Below the pieces are notes generated by a model that did no database searches, had not been told where the DNA came from, and was given only the letters and a program-made list of their open reading frames with translations. Shown in pieces: positions 22,419 to 29,610 of a DNA stretch of 29,610 nt. Position 1 is the first letter of the stretch. Every line of letters begins with the position of its first letter. Where the stretch lies: assembly GCA_900551645.1 (NCBI GenBank), contig URWP01000008.1, forward strand, positions 1-29,610, in the 5' to 3' direction. Made by a program: the position numbers and the translations under genes. The DNA comes from an uncultured Bacteroides sp. (GTDB lineage Bacteria > Bacteroidota > Bacteroidia > Bacteroidales > Bacteroidaceae).

Positions 22419-24713
22419 TCAATTGATAGCGCCATCAACTTCAAATACTACTGCATAGGATGTAGGCCTTTCATCTGGTATATCCATCGACAAATTATCT
22501 TCACTCTGAGAAAAAGAAATATTTTGTTGACTTCCTAACATCCGAACCGAACTGATCTTGCCGGGATGTTCAGAAGAACCGAATCCTAAAACCGGCACTC
22601 TAATTGTACCTGATTCAGGATTTAAAACTATAACATACAATTTACTGCCACAAACAGTAAAACGAACTTCATCAGGACCATAAGGAGTACTATTCACCGT
22701 CCGGGCATTGAAGTTCTCCTTCTGGGCTTCTTCCAGCACCTGTCCGGCATCCGCATTGACTATGTGCCGCTCAACATTCCGTAAACAGGAATTGAGGTTA
22801 TCACCGTAAACCGTCCAGGGTCTGCTTCCATAAATTGCCTTTGAATTGATCCGGACCCACTGCCCCACTTCATCCAGAATCTTTTTGTGTTCGGGAGCAA
22901 TCGTTCCGTCAGCCTTCAGTTCCACGTTCAAGAGCATGTTCCCGTTCTTGCTGACAATGTCACTCAACAGTTCGATAACCGTACGGGCATTGTGCATCAG
23001 CGGGTCATCTTCCTTGTAGAACCAATGGGTGAAGGTAAAGATACCATCCCACGGATAAGGCAGAATGGTATCGGCAACACCGGCCTCGATGTCACGTACC
23101 AACATCGGCTCCTTATCTACTTTAGCAATACCCACCGCATTGATTCTTCCATACTGCTTCAGGCTATTGTTGAACAACGTACGGAACACTTCCTTTCCAT
23201 AATCCCCGTAAGGGAAACCGTAGCCGTCCACCCATAATAAATCGACTTTATACTTGGTCACCAGTTCCTGTTGCCGAAGTAAATAGTTTTCCTTTATCTT
23301 CCGTTCATACTCCTGCGTCCGCTGTTCCGGTGGAAGTCCATACAGTTGAGCCGGATCATATCCTTCCCACCATTTTCCATTACCGTCGGCTTTCGTCATA
23401 CGTCCTTCGTATGGAATCCCTTTATAAGGCCCTGATGTATCTGCACCAAAAGCAGGTAACCACCAATTCAGGAAACGGTCATCGTGTGAACTGACTCCGA
23501 ACGGTAATCCATATTTACGGGCAGACTGTTCAAACAATCCTACAATATCCTTATGAGGACCCATATTTACGGAGTTCCAAGGATGGTATGTCGAAGCAAA
23601 ATTATCAAAATGATCGTGATGGTTTGCATGAACGACAAGATATCTGGCTCCCAATGACTTGAAATACGCAACCAGACTATCCGTATTCAACCGTTCTGCC
23701 TTCCACTGATGAATTACTTCCGTATATCCTTTCTGAGATTGTGGTCCGAATACTTTCAAATGATAAGCATAAGCATTCCTACCAAACGTCTGTAAACCGA
23801 CATCTTGCATAAACATGTGACGAGCATACCATCCACCTCCCAGACGCGGTACAGATTGTGGTCCGATTGTCGCCCAAATACCAAAACGAGCTTCAGTATA
23901 CCACTCCGGGAACTGGTATTCCTTCTGCAGTTCATCCCATGACAGGTCCTGTTCCGGATGTGTCCCCGCAACTGATACATTGACAAAGACCGGACGATGG
24001 TCGGAAGCAACAGGTTCATTGACCACATAATTCGTCGTTACCTGGTAACGGGAACCGTTCGCCATATAGCCCAAAATGTAATCGATACAGGATTGGGGAT
24101 TATCGGCCGGAATGGTCATTTCCTTTCCTCCGGTCAGTATCACAAACTTTTTCTGTAAGGCCTTCATCGTAGGTGAATCGGGTTCTGCATTCAGGTCACC
24201 CGCCAGGAAAACCGGCTTCTTCTCTCCTTCCAGCAGCGCCCCGATTCTTTCGACAGATGTCAGCTGGTCCTCTTCCGTCAACGACAGATGCGTACAGCAG
24301 AAAATATACCCCTCGAATTCCGCCAGCAACAATACACGGGGTTCCTCCCTTCCAGGTAAAGGTACCGTACGGAACGACAACGGTTTCCTACGGCACAGCA
24401 GACCGATACCATACTTTCCTCCGTCAAAAGAAATAGCCGGTGCATATAGATGATACATTCCCGTTGATTGCCCTAATTCGCCAAGAAGGTCTCGTCCTCC
24501 TATCCGTTGGGTAACACTATCCACTTCTTGAAGAGCTACAACATCCGGATGTTCCCGATTAATGACTTCTGCAATACGGTCAAAATCCAACCGTTCATCC
24601 AGTCCGGCCCCATGACGAATATTATAGCTCATTAATCTGAGAGTTGATTGTCCATCCACATTAAAAGTCAGCAAACAAAGGAATAATAACGAAAAAAAAG
24701 TTTTCCATCTCAT
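22419..24713 (-). CDS. Two-domain exported enzyme: EEP phosphoesterase fused to GH29 alpha-L-fucosidase
   Basis: A 764-residue protein with a signal peptide (cleavage near VDGQ, about residue 21). Residues 25-248 are an EEP domain with every catalytic motif: MSYNIRHG (28-35, Asn31), ALQEVD (60-65, Glu63), CTHLSL (140-145, His142), AGDLNAEP (171-178, Asp173, Asn175), DYI (211-213) and SDHRP (237-241). Residues 265-640 are a GH29 domain: YTEARFGIWATIGP (272-285), HANHHDHFDNF (362-372), and nucleophile Asp496 in LLWVDGYG. The family end MLLNVELKADGTIAP and AIYGSRPW follows. A beta-rich C-terminal domain completes it. It should remove alpha-L-fucose, while the first domain may cut a phosphoester in the same glycan or an associated nucleic acid or lipid; that pairing is inference. 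It is the last gene of the operon, 12 bp after GH43. Confidence 0.88.
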   Translation of the reverse strand: MRWKTFFSLLFLCLLTFNVDGQSTLRLMSYNIRHGAGLDERLDFDRIAEVINREHPDVVALQEVDSVTQRIGGRDLLGELGQSTGMYHLYAPAISFDGGKYGIGLLCRRKPLSFRTVPLPGREEPRVLLLAEFEGYIFCCTHLSLTEEDQLTSVERIGALLEGEKKPVFLAGDLNAEPDSPTMKALQKKFVILTGGKEMTIPADNPQSCIDYILGYMANGSRYQVTTNYVVNEPVASDHRPVFVNVSVAGTHPEQDLSWDELQKEYQFPEWYTEARFGIWATIGPQSVPRLGGGWYARHMFMQDVGLQTFGRNAYAYHLKVFGPQSQKGYTEVIHQWKAERLNTDSLVAYFKSLGARYLVVHANHHDHFDNFASTYHPWNSVNMGPHKDIVGLFEQSARKYGLPFGVSSHDDRFLNWWLPAFGADTSGPYKGIPYEGRMTKADGNGKWWEGYDPAQLYGLPPEQRTQEYERKIKENYLLRQQELVTKYKVDLLWVDGYGFPYGDYGKEVFRTLFNNSLKQYGRINAVGIAKVDKEPMLVRDIEAGVADTILPYPWDGIFTFTHWFYKEDDPLMHNARTVIELLSDIVSKNGNMLLNVELKADGTIAPEHKKILDEVGQWVRINSKAIYGSRPWTVYGDNLNSCLRNVERHIVNADAGQVLEEAQKENFNARTVNSTPYGPDEVRFTVCGSKLYVIVLNPESGTIRVPVLGFGSSEHPGKISSVRMLGSQQNISFSQSEDNLSMDIPDERPTSYAVVFEVDGAIN

Positions 24714-24725
24714 AGCTTCCCTTTT

Positions 24726-26462
24726 TTAATGATTACCTAAACTTACCAGAGACGGGCCTATTCCGTTTTCATTGAATGCTGCTATCGAAAAATAATAGTT
24801 CCGATTTGCATCCAAGCTACTAAGTTCCAAACGCGCAGAATCGTTCAGCACTTGAATACTATTATATAACTTGTCTGGAGATATACCATAACGAATAATA
24901 TAGCCGTCCGCACCATTAACGGGATTCCATGAAAGACAACATTTACAGGCATCTACAGCATTCCGCTCTACATTAAGCACTTGTATAGCATCCGGTTTAT
25001 TTCCATATCCTTTTCCGAAAATACGTATTTCACGCAACGAAACATTCGAAGAAACCGTATAAGCCTTATTTTCCCATTTGATGAAACGGGCATCAAAAGG
25101 AATTTCAAATTCAATGTAATCATGAGGAGTATCTGTCTTTTTTTCGCTTTTATCTGCTATGACATACCAGTCTTTACCGTTTCTGGATGCACTGAGTACA
25201 TATCCTTGATAGACATCAGGGACAAAACCTTTCTGGCTGGCACCATACTCATCGTAATTTATCTGTATGGCATGTATCTGACAGGAATTCTGTAAATCAA
25301 CCTGTACCCATTCGTCCTGATTAGAAGCGGCTACCCAAGCTGTACGGGCATCTTCATCAACTATATTCTCTACCAGGAAATTTTCTTTCACCGAAGAAGC
25401 GCTGACCGGTTTACGGAACGATAACAGCATCCAATCCGGACGTCCTTTTTCTCCATCCTCAGACGGTAAATACATCGGATAATCTCCAAAAGAAGTATCA
25501 GAATACAGATAGCCATCCGCATCAAAACAGGTGGGGAAAAATGACAGACGCCGTTCAAACATGTGCCGCACCGATATGGAGTTGGTAGCCGCTTTCCAAT
25601 AATTGTTTCCAACCTGAAAAATACACCCATGTCCTGCACCTCCAATAAAACCACCCGGTTTATAAGAAACCGGATTATTGGCAACATAAGTAAAAGGTCC
25701 GACCGGTGTATCAGCCACATATGCTCCATCCGCATAAGTTTTCCATTCTGTTCCAGGCGCAGCATATTGCAAATAATACTTGCCGTCATGTTCCGTCATC
25801 CAGGAGCCTTCTATATAAGGTCTTCTAGACAATTCGTTATGTTCACCAGGACGTTCCCATCCATGTATCTGCATATCGCTATTCAAACAAGGTTGAGGCT
25901 TTCCCTCCTCCTCCAATGTGTTCAGATTCAAAACCGACACATAAATAGGATCTGTAGGTGAACATCCATAATACAAATACAGTCTGTCTCCTTCTACATA
26001 AAAAGCCGGGTCCCAATATGACCATATTTCCTTAACTTTTTCCCATTGTCCCTGTTCCGGTTTGTTTGATCGATAAAGCATTCCTTTTCCATGAGTAGAC
26101 CCTACGTAATATACATAATCATCATGTACAAAAACACCCGGAGCATAATCTTCTATCGGCAACACAGAATCAGGAATAATGACATGTTTCCACGAACTGA
26201 AATCTGAAGAACACCAATATCCGGAAGACTTGGATGCAAACAGGATATAATTGTCTTTATATCGGACTACCACCGGATCGGCAGCTTTTCTAATTCCTTC
26301 ACCACCATCAATCTTCATGAAACGATAATCCAAGTTCAACGGATTACAGAACGTTGTCGGATGCGTTTTGATACGAGTCTCGATAGGCTGTTCCATACAG
26401 CAAGAGCATAAGAACATCAAAACAGTTCCTGATAACCAACTAAGTTTATGATTCTGCTTCAT
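24726..26462 (-). CDS. GH43 glycosidase lipoprotein with F5/8C and Fn3 domains
   Basis: A 578-residue lipoprotein (lipobox in FLCSCC, Cys20 or nearby). Residues ~40-345 form a five-bladed GH43 propeller. The probable catalytic set is Asp62 (KAADPVVV, base), Asp151 (SYWDPAFY, pKa modulator) and Glu218 (YIEGSWM, acid). The usual EGP around the acid is EGS here. Residues ~355-483 resemble a discoidin/F5/8C (CBM32-like) domain: DEWVQVDLQNSCQIHAIQIN, then FIKWENKAYTVSSNVSLREI. Residues ~490-575 match a fibronectin type III domain (LSWNPVNGADGYIIRYG). GH43 enzymes remove alpha-L-arabinofuranose, beta-xylose or galactose. The neighbouring GH3 xylosidase-like and GH29 genes suggest a decorated plant glycan or gum. 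It lies 11 bp after GH3 and 12 bp before GH29, clearly in one operon. Confidence 0.88.
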   Translation of the reverse strand: MKQNHKLSWLSGTVLMFLCSCCMEQPIETRIKTHPTTFCNPLNLDYRFMKIDGGEGIRKAADPVVVRYKDNYILFASKSSGYWCSSDFSSWKHVIIPDSVLPIEDYAPGVFVHDDYVYYVGSTHGKGMLYRSNKPEQGQWEKVKEIWSYWDPAFYVEGDRLYLYYGCSPTDPIYVSVLNLNTLEEEGKPQPCLNSDMQIHGWERPGEHNELSRRPYIEGSWMTEHDGKYYLQYAAPGTEWKTYADGAYVADTPVGPFTYVANNPVSYKPGGFIGGAGHGCIFQVGNNYWKAATNSISVRHMFERRLSFFPTCFDADGYLYSDTSFGDYPMYLPSEDGEKGRPDWMLLSFRKPVSASSVKENFLVENIVDEDARTAWVAASNQDEWVQVDLQNSCQIHAIQINYDEYGASQKGFVPDVYQGYVLSASRNGKDWYVIADKSEKKTDTPHDYIEFEIPFDARFIKWENKAYTVSSNVSLREIRIFGKGYGNKPDAIQVLNVERNAVDACKCCLSWNPVNGADGYIIRYGISPDKLYNSIQVLNDSARLELSSLDANRNYYFSIAAFNENGIGPSLVSLGNH

Positions 26463-26473
26463 ATTTTCAGTGA

Positions 26474-28699
26474 TTAGTTAATTTGAAAGACATCACCTTT
26501 TATACATAAAGGATAAAAAACACCTTGTGATTGCTGAGGTTGACCACCACCAATGTATATATCAGCTTTACCAGCTTTTTCTCGTAAAATACCACTCGAA
26601 GCCACTAAAGCCAAGTCTTCCGGTGAAAGCACAAAAGAAACAATCTTACTCTCCCCTTTTTTCAAGGAAATCCGCTTGAAACCTTTCAAGGCACACAAAG
26701 GCATACGTTCTGTCGTTCCCTGTTTCGAATGTGAAACATATAACTGGACCACTTCATCCCCGTCCCGTTTTCCTGTGTTTGTAACCTTTACGCTGTATGT
26801 AATCGGCTTTCCTGTTTCAACCACCGTATCGGCTGGGCATACTTCGTACTTGAAACTCGTATAACTCAAACCATACCCGAATGGATAACGTACCTGCCCT
26901 CTGAAATAACGGTAAGTTCTGTTAGACATGGAATAATCTTCCATAGCAGGCAGATCTTCATCTTTCATATATGTGGTCAGAGGCATCCGTCCGGAAGGAT
27001 TATAAATACCCAACAAGACATCAGTAATGGCATCTCCGGCCGACTGTCCTCCATACCAGGCCTGGATAATCGCATCGGCATGTTGACTTTCCCATTCGAA
27101 ACTCATTACAGAACCGGACATATTGACAATAATCAACGGACGTCCTGTCTTTTTCAATTCTTTCAACAAATCCAGCTGTACCTGTGGCAATTGCAAAGTA
27201 GTACGGTCACCACTGGCAAAGCCGGCAAAACCACCCGCACCGGCATCACCTGCCTCACCTTCATAATTCGCATTGATTCCAGAAACAAATACAATGACAT
27301 CCGATTGTTTAGCACGATCAGCAATTTCCTGGAATGAAGGTCCGTCATCCAGTTTCTTAACATGGTCCACCCCTTTCATATAATCGATTTCGACCTTCCC
27401 TTCCAGCCTTCTTTGCAGGCTCTTGAGCGGAGTGATGATCTCACTGGGTGTTCCGTAATAGTTCGCCAGCAATGTCTGCGGGTCATCCGCATTGGGACCT
27501 ATCAGGGCTATCCTTTTCAGCTTCTTCAGGTCCAAAGGCAAGGTATTCTTCTCATTCTTCAGCAGGACCATCGACTTGCAAGCCATTTCATAAGCCTGTG
27601 CCTTGTGCGCCGGGCATTCCAGTACCTCCCTGCCTATCGAGAAATAAGGATTACGGCTCATATCTCCCCCATCAAACAGTCCTATCTTGAAGAGAATCGT
27701 GAACAACCGTTTCAAGGAAACATTAATGTCCTTCTCCGAAAGATACCCCTTGTTCACTCCCTGTTCCAACAACTGATACAGATTTCCACATTCCAGGTCC
27801 GTACCATTCAGCACAGCATCGCTGACGGCCAGCATGTCATCCGCATGTGTCTTGTGGTTATGGGCAAAGTCATTGATGGCTCCACAGTCGGAAGTGACAT
27901 AACCATCGAATTTCCACTGATAACGTAATATATTCTGTAAAATCTCATTGTTCCCGCAGCACGGCTGTCCGTCCAGACGGTTATAGGCACACATGACACC
28001 ATGTACCTTTGCCTTGACTACCAACTCCCTGAATGCGGGCAGATAGGTATCCCACAAATCATAGGCATCGACCTCGGCGTTAAACGAATGTCTGTTGTGT
28101 TCAGGTCCGCTGTGTACGGCGTAATGCTTTGCACAAGCCACGGCCTTCAGGTAAACCGGGTCATCGCCCTCCAGACCACGGACCATCGCGCTGCCCATTT
28201 TGGCGGTCAGATACGGGTCTTCACCATAGGTCTCCTGTCCACGTCCCCAACGGGGGTCCCGGAAGATGTTAACATTGGGAGTCCAGTAGGTCAATCCCCG
28301 GTATATAGTTCCCGTTTTCCCTTCACGTACATCCTCATTGAACAGGGCACGCCCTTCTTCGGAGATCATACCTGCCGCCTTTTCCAACGCCTCCGTATCG
28401 AAAGTAGCAGCCATACCGATAGCTTGAGGAAAAACAGTCACTTTCTCCGAAGTCCGTGCCACACCGTGCAGTGCCTCGTTCCACCAATTGTAGGCAGGTA
28501 CCCCCAGACGTTCTACGGCAGGTGACTGGTGCTTCATCATCTGTACCTTCTCGGAAAGCGTCAAACGCGAAATCAAATCCTCTACACGTTCTTCCACTGG
28601 TAAGGAAGGATCCTGAAACGGATAATCATAATCTTTCGCCTGTAACGGAATCAGGTTACAGAAGAACAGAATTCCATAAGTTACAATCTTGTTTTTCAT
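26474..28699 (-). CDS. GH3 beta-xylosidase / beta-glucosidase
   Basis: A 741-residue exported enzyme with a signal peptide (IPLQA, about residue 21). The N-terminal TIM barrel has YNWWNEALHGVAR (70-82), a motif common in GH3 beta-xylosidases. TPNVNIFRDPRWGRGQETYG (140-159), KHYAVHSGPE (191-200) and nucleophile Asp271 in YVTSDCGAINDF follow. The alpha/beta sandwich domain (about 395-610) contains the putative acid near NYEGEAGD (Glu482). A C-terminal Fn3-like domain (about 635-735) ends the protein. It removes beta-linked terminal xylose or glucose from oligosaccharides made by other enzymes. There is no PA14 insert. It belongs to the carbohydrate operon, 47 bp after the partial upstream gene. 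Xylose is favoured over glucose by the NWWNEALHG motif only. Confidence 0.9.
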   Translation of the reverse strand: MKNKIVTYGILFFCNLIPLQAKDYDYPFQDPSLPVEERVEDLISRLTLSEKVQMMKHQSPAVERLGVPAYNWWNEALHGVARTSEKVTVFPQAIGMAATFDTEALEKAAGMISEEGRALFNEDVREGKTGTIYRGLTYWTPNVNIFRDPRWGRGQETYGEDPYLTAKMGSAMVRGLEGDDPVYLKAVACAKHYAVHSGPEHNRHSFNAEVDAYDLWDTYLPAFRELVVKAKVHGVMCAYNRLDGQPCCGNNEILQNILRYQWKFDGYVTSDCGAINDFAHNHKTHADDMLAVSDAVLNGTDLECGNLYQLLEQGVNKGYLSEKDINVSLKRLFTILFKIGLFDGGDMSRNPYFSIGREVLECPAHKAQAYEMACKSMVLLKNEKNTLPLDLKKLKRIALIGPNADDPQTLLANYYGTPSEIITPLKSLQRRLEGKVEIDYMKGVDHVKKLDDGPSFQEIADRAKQSDVIVFVSGINANYEGEAGDAGAGGFAGFASGDRTTLQLPQVQLDLLKELKKTGRPLIIVNMSGSVMSFEWESQHADAIIQAWYGGQSAGDAITDVLLGIYNPSGRMPLTTYMKDEDLPAMEDYSMSNRTYRYFRGQVRYPFGYGLSYTSFKYEVCPADTVVETGKPITYSVKVTNTGKRDGDEVVQLYVSHSKQGTTERMPLCALKGFKRISLKKGESKIVSFVLSPEDLALVASSGILREKAGKADIYIGGGQPQQSQGVFYPLCIKGDVFQIN

Positions 28700-28746
28700 G
28701 ATGTAATATGTTTTTAGATTTAAACCATTAGTTATTTTCCATCAAT

Positions 28747-29610
28747 CTACTTTCTGACCTTGTAAGTCACCGATTTGCCGGCTTTCACCTTAATCTTATC
28801 CTTCCAGTTCAGGAAAGCATTGTCACCCAACGGACGTGCAGCCTGTACACCGTCCTCGGCAAATACCGTAACAACAGCATCATAAGCTGTCGGATTTGAG
28901 ACCTTCAACAGGATTTCTTGGTTGTTCTGCTTTATCATTTCAACAGTCACATGATCAAACACATACACTTCCGACAGGTCGGTCCGTATATAAATTCCCG
29001 GAATTTCCAGCGCCATCATGGCTCCATTGGTTTCATTCCATCCCGTTTTTCCTCCGTCACCCCGGGAACCACGGCTATCCGCATCGCAATAAGTCAGCCG
29101 TTCCGTAATCTTACCGTTCGGCTGTACACCTTCCGCATGGGCATGAATCACATCACGGAGCAAATCGGCATAACGTGTATTCCCCGTAGCACGGTAAATC
29201 TTGAACAGGGCATCACCGGACTGTGTACAGAATCCAGGCGCTCCATGCTTGTTCTGGGTACTCGCCCATACAGCCCCCGTCAGATTTGCCCCTAATTTAG
29301 CCAATGGTGTATTGTCAGGCAAACGGTAAGCAAAAGAAACGGTCCAAGTAGCACACAGATTGGCCAGATCCTGTGCCTGTTTCAGATAAACGGCTTCACC
29401 GGTAGCTTCATAAAGGGTCACCAACGAAGTAGTCAGTGCAATCGCCGTTTCCGAATCGGCATTTTGAAGGATGTCTCCACATCCTCCCGATATAAATCCA
29501 ATCAATGCGAAATCTGCATAATAACCGGAAGCTGCCTCCCGGGCTACCTGCAAATAATCCGGACAACCAAAATACCGGGAAGCCAAAACCAGACCGGCTA
29601 CTGCCATGGC
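28747..29610 (-). CDS. Alpha/alpha-toroid carbohydrate-active protein, partial at right edge
   Basis: The C-terminal 287 residues of a protein whose start lies beyond base 29610. The visible part alternates helices typical of an (alpha/alpha)6 barrel (TTSLVTLYEATGEAVYLKQA; GDALFKIYRATGNTRYADLL), with a Gly/Asp/Asn-rich loop (DADSRGSRGDGGKTGWNETN) that could line an active site. The last ~75 residues are a beta domain (VTVEMIKQNNQEILLKVSNP to VTYKVRK). Such folds occur in unsaturated glucuronyl hydrolases, GH127 arabinofuranosidases and relatives, but no family signature is complete here. It is followed 47 bp later by the GH3 gene with no promoter between, so it belongs to the same operon and presumably acts on the same glycan. 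I do not recognise the family. Confidence 0.7.
   Translation of the reverse strand, partial: AMAVAGLVLASRYFGCPDYLQVAREAASGYYADFALIGFISGGCGDILQNADSETAIALTTSLVTLYEATGEAVYLKQAQDLANLCATWTVSFAYRLPDNTPLAKLGANLTGAVWASTQNKHGAPGFCTQSGDALFKIYRATGNTRYADLLRDVIHAHAEGVQPNGKITERLTYCDADSRGSRGDGGKTGWNETNGAMMALEIPGIYIRTDLSEVYVFDHVTVEMIKQNNQEILLKVSNPTAYDAVVTVFAEDGVQAARPLGDNAFLNWKDKIKVKAGKSVTYKVRK

Noticed and set aside
1..29610. CRISPR arrays, tRNA or rRNA genes, integrases, transposases and attachment sites
   Set aside because: No regularly spaced repeats, cloverleaf sequences or mobile-element proteins were recognised on either strand.

Overview
The window looks like a chromosomal segment from a member of the Bacteroidaceae (Bacteroides or Phocaeicola). 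Three lines of evidence support this. Promoters fit the Bacteroidetes pattern (TTTG, about 20 bp, TAnnTTTG). Start codons are preceded by A-rich stretches rather than strong Shine-Dalgarno sites. The gene content is typical: exported lipoprotein glycosidases, split 5'-nucleotidase genes, ATPase plus two-permease MacB-type exporters, and a GH3/GH43/GH29 glycan-degradation cluster. The sequence alone does not fix the species. No tRNA, rRNA, CRISPR, integrase or transposase was seen, and no stretch over 300 bp lacks a gene.

Layout, left part. A minus-strand operon runs from 2183 to beyond the left edge: 5'-nucleotidase C-terminal-domain lipoprotein, metallophosphatase, then a GH3/NagZ-like protein cut by the edge. 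It diverges from monocistronic rplS (2383-2739). rplS is separated by two hairpin terminators from a convergent ROK sugar kinase (2922-3899). A plus-strand operon (4045-9756) encodes a complete MacAB-TolC-like tripartite exporter: ATPase, two FtsX/MacB permeases, periplasmic adaptor and outer-membrane TolC protein. The ATPase gene carries an apparent frameshift near 4660 that replaces its last ~33 residues.

Middle. Three minus-strand genes follow, at least two with their own promoter: an AsmA-like/GT51 peptidoglycan glycosyltransferase, a secreted Arg/Pro-rich protein and a CvfB-like S1 RNA-binding protein. A plus-strand exported EEP-family phosphoesterase comes next. Then a minus-strand operon encodes a CPA2 antiporter, tcdA (broken by what looks like loss of one copy of an 11-bp tandem repeat) and lolD. 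asd (18812-19822) diverges from the antiporter.

Right part. After a short intergenic segment holding a perfect 13-bp hairpin and an A11C6 tract comes a secreted glycogen-debranching-like lipoprotein (20044-22200). A minus-strand carbohydrate operon then enters from the right edge: a partial alpha/alpha-toroid protein, a GH3 beta-xylosidase/glucosidase, a GH43-F5/8C-Fn3 lipoprotein and an EEP-GH29 two-enzyme fusion, closed by a strong hairpin. No SusC/SusD pair or regulator is visible, so any polysaccharide utilisation locus continues to the right of the window.

Most promising observations: the EEP-alpha-fucosidase fusion; two frameshifts that each restore if one copy of a local short repeat is added back; the AsmA-GT51 fusion; and a promoter whose -33/-7 spacer contains the upstream gene's terminator hairpin, with 21-bp-spaced direct repeats just upstream. 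I did not find strong evidence for a wholly new multi-gene system.
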